DNA of 64,000 nucleotides, taken from NCBI GenBank assembly GCA_964019425.1, contig OZ025845.1:186001-250000 (forward strand). The letters run 5' to 3'. Positions 32,792 to 42,641 of the stretch are shown piece by piece. The notes beneath the pieces were generated by a model. It had not been told where the DNA came from and did not search any database. It saw nothing but the letters and a program-made list of their open reading frames with translations. Numbering within the stretch: the first letter of the stretch is position 1; the number at the start of each line of letters is the position of its first letter. The stretch is from Flectonema sp. DT1601 (Eukaryota > Euglenozoa > Diplonemea > Diplonemida > Diplonemidae). Made by a program: the position numbers and the translations under genes.

Positions 32792-34360
32792 CTATTCACG
32801 TCTTAACTCAAAGAGTGCTCTATTCTTTTCAGGCAACTCAACAGATTCAAGTGCATCGCATTTATGAAGAAAGTAGTTTCCCAATTCAGTTACACTACAA
32901 AGACCTGAAAGGTCAAGAGAAGTGATTTGTGAACAATTAGACAAAAAGTAATTATGAATAGTGGTGATACTACTAAGACCAGAAAGGTCAATAGAAGTGA
33001 TTTCTGAACAATCAAGCACAAAGTTATCCCCAATAGTAGTTACACTACTAAGACCAGAAAGGTCAAGAGTAGTAATTTGTGAACAATAAGATAAAAATTT
33101 GTCTCCAATAGTAGTGACACTACTAAGACCAGAAAAGTCAAGAGAAGTAATTTGTGAACAATAAGACAAAAAGCTACCCCCAATAGCGGTGACACTACTA
33201 AGACCGGAAACGTCAAGAGAAGTAATTTGTGAACAATAATACAAAAAATTACTTGCAATAGTAGTTACACTACTAAGACCAGAAAGGTCAAGAGCAGTAA
33301 TTTGTGAACAAAAAGACAAAAAGCTATCCCCAATAGTAGTTACACTACTAAGACCAGAAAAGTCAAGAGAAGTAATTTGTGAACAATAATGCAAAAAGCT
33401 ATCCCCAATAGTAGTGACACTACTAAGACGAGAAAGGTCAAGAGAAGTAATTTGTGAACAATTAGACAAAAAGCTACCCCCAATAGTAGTTACACTACTA
33501 AGACCAGAAAGGTCAAGAGAAGTAATTTGTGAACAATAAGACAAAAAGCTACCCCCAATAGTAGTTACACTACTAAGACCAGAAAGATCAAGAGAAGTGA
33601 ATTGTGAACAATTATACAAAAAGTTATCCCCAATAGTAGTGACACTACTAAGACCAGAAAGATCAAGAGAAGTAATTTGTGAACAATCTGACAAAAAGTA
33701 ATCATGAATAGTGGTGATACTACTAAGACCAGAAAGGTCAATAGAAGTAATTTGTGAACAATAATACAAAAAATCATCCGCAATAGTAGTGACACTACTA
33801 AGATCAGAAAGGTCAAGAGAAGTAATTTGTGAACAATAAGATAAAAAGCCACCCCCAATAGTAGTTACACTACTAAGACCAGAAAGGTCAAGAGCAGTAA
33901 TTGACGAACAGCTCAAGAAACCTTGTGAGATGACTGTGATGTCGGAATTAGAATTGCGGAAAGAAATCCGTTCGGATTCTGAAGGCAACAAATCACCGTG
34001 AACACTGAGGCAACCATCTTCTGAGAATGTCGGGGTGTCAAGGTACAAGTATTCCTCATTGTGGATTCCAAGCCAACGTAGCAGTTTCTCACGCTTCGAA
34101 TCATCAACAAACCAGCTTTTTCCAAATACCCGAAACTGCTTCTCCCACATTTCCATCTCGCTGTCTGCAATCACTCCATGATCTGCGAGCCGCTCTGTTT
34201 CACAAAGGACATCACCAGCAAACGTGAGTTCAACTTCCTCCGCATCGATATCCCATTCCTCAGCCGCTGCCCTCAACACTTCACACACAAGGGACTCACC
34301 ACCAGCCGTGAATGACACCGCAGGGAGTTCCAAGTTCGGGTACGTCACAAAAACCAGCAT
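32792..34360 (-). CDS. Ubiquitin-like/LRR protein, copy 3 (14 repeats)
   Basis: 522 residues from the ATG at 34360, with the shared acceptor-like site 13 nt upstream. The N-terminal ubiquitin-like domain and linker match copies 1 and 2. Fourteen nearly uniform 25-residue LRRs follow (ITSLDLSGLSSVTTIGGSFL type), then the cap ALESVELPEKNRALFELRRE shared exactly with copy 1. The 3' flank (32742-32791) also matches that of copy 1 (29346-29396). Because this copy sits next to MCTS1, and the other copy carries a scrap of the MCTS1 end, this is probably the parental locus. The uniform repeats suggest recent expansion or conversion. Function is unknown beyond likely protein binding. Confidence 0.87.
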   Translation of the reverse strand: MLVFVTYPNLELPAVSFTAGGESLVCEVLRAAAEEWDIDAEEVELTFAGDVLCETERLADHGVIADSEMEMWEKQFRVFGKSWFVDDSKREKLLRWLGIHNEEYLYLDTPTFSEDGCLSVHGDLLPSESERISFRNSNSDITVISQGFLSCSSITALDLSGLSSVTTIGGGFLSYCSQITSLDLSDLSSVTTIADDFLYYCSQITSIDLSGLSSITTIHDYFLSDCSQITSLDLSGLSSVTTIGDNFLYNCSQFTSLDLSGLSSVTTIGGSFLSYCSQITSLDLSGLSSVTTIGGSFLSNCSQITSLDLSRLSSVTTIGDSFLHYCSQITSLDFSGLSSVTTIGDSFLSFCSQITALDLSGLSSVTTIASNFLYYCSQITSLDVSGLSSVTAIGGSFLSYCSQITSLDFSGLSSVTTIGDKFLSYCSQITTLDLSGLSSVTTIGDNFVLDCSEITSIDLSGLSSITTIHNYFLSNCSQITSLDLSGLCSVTELGNYFLHKCDALESVELPEKNRALFELRRE

Positions 34361-34735
34361 TGTTGTGAGAATTCTGTTGAAAGACAAGAGTGATAAAGTG
34401 CTTGTTAAATGTGAAAGTGATCTAAACATAAATACGATGAGAGTCACCTCACTTGCTGGTGTACATAGAAGAAAATATACATTTGTTTTGAACTGTTGAG
34501 GGAATAAATATTAATGTCTGCGTCTGGTGAACTTAATTAGATCTCACTCTCACTGAAGTAGCTAACAAAGTATTCAAAAAGGTTTTGTGCTGATTATTAC
34601 CAACAGGCTCCGGTTACTCCGCCCAAAGTGGTGCTGAATTCTTTCCAAAAACAAAAGACTTTTAAACGACCGTCTTACAGTCGGACTCAGGTCACACTAG
34701 AGAACTGAATGAACAATCAAAGCAACTCCGATACT

Positions 34736-35366
34736 TTAGGAGTCAATGTTTGGCATGTGCCACAGACCATCACCCATAAAGTGAAGGCTACTGATACAAG
34801 GTCCCTTGTTTTTCTGTGTTGAAGTTTGTGTTTGAGTTGTTATTTAAAAAATAATTTTAAAAAAAAAAAAAAAAAAAAATAGCACAAACCTCTTTAATAT
34901 CATCCGTTGACATCAAAGTTAGTCCCATCGCCACTGCGTGTCTCTTTCCCTCTATTCTAATTTGACAAGGGGCGCGATCAGGTAAATCTTGTGGGATACG
35001 ACCACCTGCACTGGTAAGACCCTGACACATTACATTCGCCCCTCCAAGTACAAATTTACACCCACCGACATCAACCTGCATAACTGGGAGGATATCAGGA
35101 TATTGGTGAAGAAGACGTAGGGAAGGAAAGTATGGTCCATCACGTTCTTGAAAGAACATAATCTCACCCTTCACTGTTATTAAGGTAATGTGCCCATGAC
35201 ACTTCACAGCACAGATGGTTGCCTTCGGAGGGATCACAACATCAATATGCTCAGACAGTAGTGGAAACTGGTCAGACAAACGCTGCTTAATTTTTCGCTG
35301 TTCACTACTCTTAGTTTGACTCGTAGAGCTGACGTTTTCTTTGCTAAATTTCTGAAATGGAGGCAT
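34736..35366 (-). CDS. MCTS1: MCTS1 / Tma20-like translation factor (pre-PUA and PUA domains), two exons
   Basis: 184 residues. Exon 1 is 35366-34890, the intron is 34889-34814 (76 nt, donor GTTTGT followed by a T tract, acceptor CACAG), and exon 2 is 34813-34736. The start MPPFQKFSKENVSS aligns with the human N-terminus. ITVKGEIMFFQERDGPYFPS, RLLHQYPDILPVMQVDVGG and FVLGGANVMCQGLTS are family hallmarks. Exon 2 adds KNKGPCISSLHFMGDGLWHM, which matches the conserved PUA end. Total length agrees with the usual 181 residues. MCTS1 with DENR acts in 40S recycling and reinitiation. Read without splicing, the frame ends in a false poly-Phe tail from the intron T tract. Confidence 0.93.
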
Positions 35367-36581
35367 TTTTTTAAGTTTGTATGTTTACTACTGGAGGGTT
35401 AACATGATTTATTATAAAATATTATTTTTTTTTTAAATTAAATCTTTTTTGTCATCACTAACCAACTACCTCCTCGTATATGTGTCCTGATACCTGAATA
35501 AAAGACAGGGAGAACAATAACAAAACCGTTAGTTGACTTAGCCTTTCATCTGTTATGGTGTAGACTCAGAGACTGCATGTTTCGTGATACCTGAATAAAA
35601 GAAAGGAAGGGGGGGGTTTTTTTTTTAAGGCTTTATACTGTACTCTTCAACGATACCACAACTGACATATAAAAATAAAAGATTTTTAAATAAATAAATA
35701 AAAATTTTAAAAAAAAATAAAAAATGTAATTGCACTTATGCAACAAAGGGGAGGAGCAATCCGCTAGCCCCTGCAACCCGCTGCATGGCGGCAATATGAC
35801 AGGGGAGTCGCCCACTGATGATACGGCGTTGAATATATGATATTTAAATACTTACCTTGTCTTTAATAGTTTTTCTTTTTCTTTTTTTTTTTTTTTTTTT
35901 TTGCATCACATTCCTTGCAAGGATCACTTTGGTTTCAGTAACCAATAATAAGAATAAAAATGAAACAAATATGAACACTCACCCGGAAGACAAGGCAAAA
36001 TTGATATTCTTTCAGTTCTGCAAGGAGCATACGAGGCTTTGAACACTGGTAAAGGGGAATGAGATCGTTTTTTTTTTCTTTCTTTCTTTCGTTCTTTTTT
36101 TCTTTCTTTTTTTTGTTAGTTTTAGCTACAATCAGCAGATGGGGGGTGGTTTGATTAGTGAAAGGGAAAAAGGCACTGCAGGTTCTTACCTTCACTTTAA
36201 ACTACTACAAACGGCAGTAAAACAGTATTTATTTTTTTTTAACTGTTGTAAACACTGATGGGTATTTCTTGCTGGGGTGGGGTGGTATTTGTTCTTTCTA
36301 ATCAATTGCAATTGATGAAAGTCATTCAGAACTACAATCAAAAAAACAAGCCAAAAAAAAAAAAATTGGATCAAAAGAAAAGATCCCAAAATTCTGTACT
36401 GGCCTGAAAAGGAATAGACATGCATCGTTGATAGTATTTTTTTTTTTTTTTTTCTTTTTTTTAACTTTCTTATTTCTTTCATACCCTACATGAGAAGCAG
36501 TGGCCGACGAGATGATAAACCACCGCCAGCGGCAGATACAAGAACTTAATGCCTGATAGCATCACAGAAGACTTAAGCACT
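35367..36581 (-). other. Region with splice-like signals; possible small multi-exon gene
   Basis: On the minus strand there is an ATG at 36562 (MLSGIKFLYLPLAVVYHLVG), a GTATGA donor-like site near 36485 and TTCCTTTTCAG near 36395. Further on there is a segment reading CSKPRMLLAELKEYQFCLVF (about 36040-35975) and an ideal donor ACAAG-GTAAGT near 35855. I could not join these into a convincing protein. Long homopolymers fill the rest. Confidence 0.25.
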
Positions 36582-38383
36582 CTAACTACGGAAAAAGTTC
36601 TGCATACCACCACCTCCACCTCCACCTCCACCACCACCACCACTGTTGGCAGTGTTGCCACTGCTTGTAGGCTTTACTTCTTCTTTTTTGTTTTCTTCAC
36701 GCTCGTTGTGAGGCTATTTTATTTTGTTTATTTTTTTTTTTTTTTTTCAATAATTTAAGGGGGAAAAAAAGGGGGGTAAACCCAAATAATTACATACTCT
36801 TCTGTCGTGGAGTCTTTCAATCAGTTGATCGGTCTTGTCTCTGACGAGCTTGGTTTTTTCACGAACGGTACGGTAGCTGTTTAATTATATTTTATTCACC
36901 TCCTGTTACACTAATAATAATAAAGTAAGGGTTCAATACATACATGCTGTTTCCTTGAGATGCAAGGAGAACTTTCGATGCTTCGCTATCGATCTTTGCG
37001 TCTAAGTGAGCACCTCTAATCATCTTTACGATGTATCTCTCTGCTTCATCAATATCAGTGTTTAGTTTCTTAGCAAGCATACCAATGTCCATAACCGAGT
37101 GGATTCTGCAGTGGTTCTCAAAAATCATACGTCTAGCTTGAGTGATAAACCTCTGTTTGTGCTGCGCCAAGAAGAAGTCACTTTCCATAACGAGTTCGCA
37201 TTCAGCGAGTTTTTGATGAGCACCATCGAAGTCACACTCGACTAATAACTTCTCAAAGAACTGAGTAATTGGATCTCTGTAGTATCTCTTCTCAGAATCG
37301 ATTAGTCTGGAAAGATCTTTAATCTTTTGTTTCATTTTGATGTGACCAGATTCACTACCAGATGCACGCTTTCCACTTTCCTCAGATCCAATAACAACAG
37401 CAGCGACAAGGTATCTTAACAAGTGAGGACAGATGGTCTGAATGACCCTTAAGAAGCTCCACTGAACTCTGTTAGATTCTCTCTCTCTGGCGTACATCTC
37501 TGGAAGCCACATCTCTGCCAACTTGTCAAGACCATCATCAACCAAGTTCTCATCCTCGTCAGTGCAGTAGAAGCACAAGAATAGTGACCAATGCATCAAC
37601 CAGGCTCTTGCTTGAAGTTGGGAACCTTCATTCTGGTAGACTGGTGTTGGGGTACCTGATATATTGTTTTGTGAGGTTATTTTTTTTTTTTAATCGTGTT
37701 GTTGTTTTTTAAGAAATATGAAAAATAAACATACCAACGTTGTCGATGGCATCCCTGAGAACTTTAAGAGACTCTTGACAGTCTACCCAACTATGAAGGA
37801 GAGTTTCAGATGCGAATTTTCCCCACTTTGCTTCAACATCGTTGTCTAAGTCTCCGATCTTTCGGTAGTAGTGAAGAAGAACACTGGCAGTGTTGTAATT
37901 TCCAGAGTCGTACTCGAGTCTTGCTAATTGGTAAAGGTACTCAAAATGTTGCTTAGTAATGCTGTGTGTCTCGTTTAAGTATTGCAAATTAAAAGGAGAT
38001 GGTTCACTCTCCCCAACTGGTGCCTTTGACAGTTGCTGGAAGTACTCCCACCCACCTTCCTGGTCAGGGTCAAAGTGCTTCAAAATTGGCTCACACTTTG
38101 CCCGAAGTGATTCTTTGTTCTTTTTAAACGCTTCGTTCTTCTTTACGAGCTCTTCAGGAACTTTGCCATCTTGCTTTTCGCACATCTGCATATGCATTTC
38201 AACAAGTTGAGTTTTTCCAAGGAGGTTCATGACCACTTGGTTAATTTGATCTTCATCATAGACACCTTTTTCTCTATTTTGCTCTAATAAATAGAAAACC
38301 ATGTGTTTATCAAGGTATTTAGCATGGGTAGCAGTAAGATCACTCTTAAGGATAACATCCTTCTCTTCCTGGGTGAGAGTCAT
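36582..38383 (-). CDS. EIF3E: Translation initiation factor eIF3 subunit E (INT6), four exons
   Basis: 523 residues. Exons are 38383-37735, 37655-36944, 36876-36798 and 36713-36582. The three introns are 79, 67 and 84 nt, all with GTATGT donors and CAG or TAG acceptors, and the frame is kept at every junction. The N-terminus has HMVFYLLE. Then come GNYNTASVLLHYYRKIGDLD, WLMHWSLFLCFY across intron 1, CPHLLRYLVAAVV, DPITQFFEKLLVECDFDGA and the PCI-domain end MLAKKLNTDIDEAERYIVKM with LDAKID. Exon 3 supplies the final helix (KTKLVRDKTDQLIERLHDRR). Exon 4 encodes a Lys/Glu-rich tail, 12 glycines and MQNFFRS. eIF3e is a scaffold PCI subunit of eIF3. The poly-Gly tail is not usual for the family. 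Confidence 0.95.
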
Positions 38384-39818
38384 AGTTTGATACCGTGTGA
38401 TTCACCTGTTGAATTGTGTTGTCTTAAATGTTCAATTCACTTGTATATGTAATGCTTCTTTCTGTGAATAAAACAAACAAGTAAAATAGTCAATAACACA
38501 AACAAACAATGAAAACCATATTTATTTATTTTTTGTCACATGTAATTTCCGGGCTGTGCTGCACCGGGTTGCCGCACATATTTATTTTGCGAAGGGGAGG
38601 ACGGAGGTGAGTGTGCACCAATTGTTTGTTTTTTTTTTTTTTTTTTGTTTTTTTTTTTGTTTTTTTTTGAGTTTGTGTCATAAGAGATATTATTTAAACT
38701 TTGTAGGTTGAGAGGATTGGATAAAGGGAAAAGGGAGCTATCAGGCTCAGGCCGCGACTTCCAATCAAAACGCTGGAACACGAAAACCGAGTTCTCTTCA
38801 ACTATGGTAATAGAGCCTCCTTAGTAGTCTCACCCGATAAGACAATTGCTGTGAACAACCAAATATGTCCAAGGCAACCGCTCAAGTGAGAAAAATCACA
38901 GAAACAACACATGACCAGTAAACACGTCGACAATGTGACTTTTTTTTTTTTTTTTTTTTTTTTTTTCCTTTTTTTTTTTTTTTTTCACAGTGCAGGCGAT
39001 ATTTCGTATCAAGTATTTATAAAAAAACAAAAAAAATCATAAATAAAATAATATGTTTGTTGTTGTTTTTTTTTTTTTTTTTTTTTGTTCTTCTTCTTCT
39101 TCTTCTTCTTCCCCTTTTTTTGCTGTTCTTTCTCGCAGTCGCACAGTGTCTCGTTCTATTTTTTTTGTTGCATTGAATCTTTGAATTCTTGCCGTTCCAC
39201 GCTTCCGCAGATTTATTTTCTTCGTTTTTTTTTCCCCTTAGACATAAGTTAGAGAGGGGGGGGGGAAAGGACAATCAAAAAAAAAAGTGCTCTCAGTTCA
39301 TTCTGACATGTCCACGTCAGGAAATTGAGAGCGCAAATACCTTTGTTAGGTATTGTTCATTAGATATGGTGTGTTGAGGGCTGACTGACTGCTCTGCGAG
39401 TCATCTTTACGGGGGAAAAAAAAATGCAAAGTCAAACTAGCAAGCAAGCAAGCAGCTAGCAATTTTTCCATAAGTGTCTCCCTGAAAGGGCTACATTCTC
39501 AGGATGACGTAAAGCATTATTTAAAAAAAAAAAAAAAAAAAATATAAATATAAATATAAATAAATAAATATAAAAAAAAAACAAAAAAAAAAAAAAAAAA
39601 AAAAAAACAGTAATATTATTGAGTAACATAAGAGCTCTATCTCGCAGTGACACTAGTCCTTTTTTTTTTTTTTTTTTTTTGCAGTCTGCCATGCTTTACG
39701 GAAAACGGGAGGGAAAGGGGGGGGGATGTCAACTGTCACAGTCTCATTTCTCAATACGTTATTCTGTTTAAGGAGAAAAACAATCGCAAACTCCATCGAA
39801 GGGAGTGACGTCAACAAC
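38384..39818. other. Gene-free, extreme homopolymer DNA
   Basis: It contains the 5' leader of eIF3e (CAACAG acceptor-like site about 22 nt before the AUG). Beyond that are T tracts of up to 26 bases, TTC triplet runs, A tracts and TAAA/TATAAA runs at 39520-39607. No gene is seen. Confidence 0.65.
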
Positions 39819-40003
39819 GTAGTTATAGGTGGGAGGTTTACCAACAATGAAATACCACTACTCTTATCGTCGCTTTACTTATCCAATGATGGGGGAACGG
39901 CAGCTGCCTCTTCGGAGGTTAGGGTCCTTTCGGACTCGTGGCTTTTCCGATTCCAGCGACAAACGGGCTTCGGCTCGTTACCCCTCGTTTGGAGACACCA
40001 GGA
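39819..40003 (+). rRNA. Fragment of cytosolic large-subunit (28S) rRNA
   Basis: ATAGGTGGGAGG (39825) and TGAAATACCACTACTCTTAT (39848), then CGTCGCTTTACTTATCCAAT, match the universally conserved stretch of LSU rRNA just before the peptidyl-transferase region. Eukaryotic 28S reads ATAGGTGGGAG, then GTGAAATACCACTACTNTNAT, then CTTTACTTATTCAATGA. The end (GTTTGGAGACACCAGG) resembles the conserved GACA-x-TGTCAGGTGGGG that follows a variable expansion helix, but stops short of it. The neighbouring LSU parts are not found adjacent. This is either one piece of a discontinuous rRNA, as known in euglenozoans, or a stray rDNA fragment. It lies on the plus strand, opposite to all protein genes. Confidence 0.75.
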
Positions 40004-41120
40004 ATAATATAAATCTGATGTTGTCCAAATTATGAAGACAAATAACAAAATCAAGTCACCAACACAATAGAAAACAATCACAGAAGAATGTTAATTAGTG
40101 AATTCAACACCGAGTGCCAGTTAACGGAAGTTAAGTTGAACCTAATCTTCGAAAAGATAATTTTGTTTAGCTTTACGCAATTACAGAGAGATGATTACTT
40201 TCAGTAGAACAAAACAAAAAAAAAGAAAAGAAAAAAAAATTACAGAAAGAGAGAAAAAAAAATCCTCTTTGGAATGTAATGCTGTGCTGCTTAAGTTTTT
40301 TTTCCACTTCGACGGTTGTTTGGTGTAGGAAAAAAAAAAGGGGGGGGGAAAAAAGCGGGGGGGGGAAACGCGTTGCTTTATCACTGTCGGGTAAAAAAAC
40401 ATCAACAGCATTTTAAATAACTTTCTCAAATACTTTTGAGGACAGAACGAGGCGGGGGGGGGAGGGTGGTGAAAAAAAAAGAACTCCGCTCGTAAAATAC
40501 TAGTATAGCGCCTATTTAATGGAAAAACAATTTTTAAATAAAGAAAAAAAAAGATATCGACAGTATGGAAAAACACTTTAACTCAACCCATGTAGTACAG
40601 TAAACCGTTATGCTATGATCATCAAAAGGTTTACTGAGGAGGGGACAGTGTCGCAAGAATAGCTGGTACGAATTACCCGATAAACGTCTTGATTTTCATT
40701 AAGGGCAAGACAAAGTTATTTTTTTTTTTTAAAAAAAAGCAACTTTTTTTTTCGTTTGACGTAATTTTAAAAAAAGACGACCCCCCTCCTCCTCCCCCTC
40801 ATCCCGCAAAAAAAAAAAAAAATAAATATTAAATAATTAATTAATTCAGGTGTGGATCGCCTTAGCATTTGCCTCCAGATAAATATTTATAACCCAGTAA
40901 TTGGATGCCTGCATCAGCAGTCATCTATCCTTCAGTCCTCGTAGAAAGCCACTTTATAAAATGCTACCTGGCAAGGTAGCGCGGCTCTAGTAATGATACA
41001 TTGTACAACCCTTGAGAGGCACGTGAAAAAAACGACGACAGGCCATCCAACAAAAAAAAAAAAAAAAAAAAATACAGTCGCTGATCGCTTGTATTCATTT
41101 CATTTTTTTTTCATTTTGTG

Positions 41121-41151
<31 letters not shown>

Positions 41152-41322
41152 CTTTTCGAACGCCTCGGCGAAAGAAAAACTTACTTACTAATTCTCCCCC
41201 CTCCCTCGCAGAAAACAACCATTTTTTTTTTTTTTTTTTTTTTTTTTGAAGTTTTGTTCCCTGTATCCATGTCCGTACGGATGTACCAAATAATAGCTTA
41301 GGCGTCAGTAAGTACCAGTAGG
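40004..41322. other. Gene-free DNA with homopolymers and a perfect small hairpin
   Basis: GCTACCTGGCAAGGTAGC at 40963-40980 is a perfect 7-bp stem with a 4-base loop. It sits in a comparatively GC-balanced island (about 40845-41020) that could be a small RNA gene. The rest is A, T, G and C homopolymer runs. No protein gene is supported. Confidence 0.5.
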
Positions 41323-42641
41323 TCAAGAGGCATTTTCGAGTTTCTTAATTTCAACGTCGAAGACCTGTTTTTTTTTTTTTTTTTTTTTTTAAATTCGTGT
41401 CTAATCTTCAATGCATTATCAATATTTTATTTTATAATAATTTTTTCATACCTCGTTAAACTGTTCCCATGATATATGGATCATCCGCAAGAGGATTTCT
41501 GTATCTCGTTTGGAATATGTGATTTCAACTTCCTGTTTTTGATGGATTTTGTAAAATTTTCAAAAAAAAAAAAAAAAAAAAAAAAAAAACCATTCAGATA
41601 AGCCTATTATATTTTGTTGATCGCAGCTCTAAAACTCATAGGGACCGCTTGCGGATAAAGAAAATTGGAAAAGCAATGGCGCAGTGGTTCCAGGAGGGGG
41701 GTTAACTGTTCGAGTTTGTACGTAAAATACAAATGTTTTGTATCATAGACAGGAGGGGGGGGTATTTTGGAAGAGTCACTTCTATTCTCATCATCAGTTA
41801 TGGTGCCCGTTAATATTAAATACTTGACTACGGTGGAGGAAAAAAAAGAGAAAAAAAAGAACTTTATTTGATAACATACTTCACCGCTTGCTTTTTTACT
41901 AAAGGCTCGTCCACTTTGTTCTAATGCGAGACTAACGTCTCTGATTCGATTGAGTCCGAGGTTTGCAACAGCTCCTTTGATTGAATGAGCTTGTTCGAAT
42001 ACAGTAGACCAGTCTTCTTTAGGGATAGCAGTAGCACACGTTGTTGTAACTTCGTTGTAGAGTTCAACTAAAGTGTCTTTGAGTTCCACGAGGAACTCCC
42101 AATCATCTCCAACCTGCTCCATCGCGAATTCAGAATCGAATACAACAGCGTCGTCGAGTTTAAGTCGTTTTGTCATTTCGTTTATTTCATCTTCTGAGAC
42201 CGGTCCAGACATTTCAGTTGCCGGTGGTGATTCTCTAACTTTAGTTTCTTCAGGTATTTCCTGTTCAACTATTTTATCTGAAGACTTTTCTTCAGGTGTC
42301 ATATCCACAACTTCCTTTATTGAAGTAACTTCTTCAGGAGCGTCTCGTACTTTAGGTTCCTCGGGAGGAGTTTTTGGCTTTTCCTGTTTTTCCTTGTGGA
42401 CAACCTTTTCAATAACTGGTGTCTCTTTTTCTGCTGCCTGTCTAGTTTCGCGGGCGGTTTCTTCCTTTTGCGTCAACGGTGGTGGAGGCGGTGCTGCTGG
42501 TGTACTTTTCTTAATAGGCAGCTCCTCTGAGTTTGTTTTGTTGGTGGTATTCTTGTTAGTTTGGTTTTTTGTTTCTTTTTTATCGTTTGACGTTGTCTGT
42601 TGCTCAATCTGCTTGTTTTGCTGCGAATTACCACATCCCAT
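41323..42641 (-). CDS. Dually acylated histidine-phosphotransfer (HPt) protein, three exons
   Basis: 294 residues from the ATG at 42641. Exons are 42641-41880, 41532-41452 and 41364-41323. Intron 1 is 347 nt (GTATGT donor) and contains parts of dispersed repeats A and B. Intron 2 is 87 nt (GTATGA donor) and has an A tract directly before its CAG. The N-terminus MGCGNSQQ fits myristoylation at Gly2 plus palmitoylation at Cys3. Residues about 20-180 are charged and disordered (Pro/Glu/Lys rich). The HPt domain is about 190-290: FDSEFAMEQVGDDWEFLVEL, then AHSIKGAVANLGLNRI with phospho-acceptor His219. Exons 2 and 3 supply the last helices (EILLRMIHISWEQFNEVFDV). It should relay phosphate between a hybrid sensor kinase and a response regulator at a membrane. 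Confidence 0.88.
41586..41640 (+). repeat. Dispersed repeat family A, partial copy inside an intron
   Basis: It starts AACCATTCAGATAAGCC and matches the left part of the copies at 5345 and 59440. It lies within intron 1 of the HPt gene. Confidence 0.65.
41693..41765 (+). repeat. Dispersed repeat family B, copy inside an intron
   Basis: GTTAACTGTTCGAGTTTGTA continues into GTACGTAAAATACAAATG and TTGTATCATA. It matches 9155-9235 closely and also lies within intron 1 of the HPt gene. Confidence 0.75.

Noticed and set aside
38536-41326. Several frames rich in Lys or Phe
   Set aside because: They are translations of poly(A)/poly(T) tracts and share nothing with known proteins.
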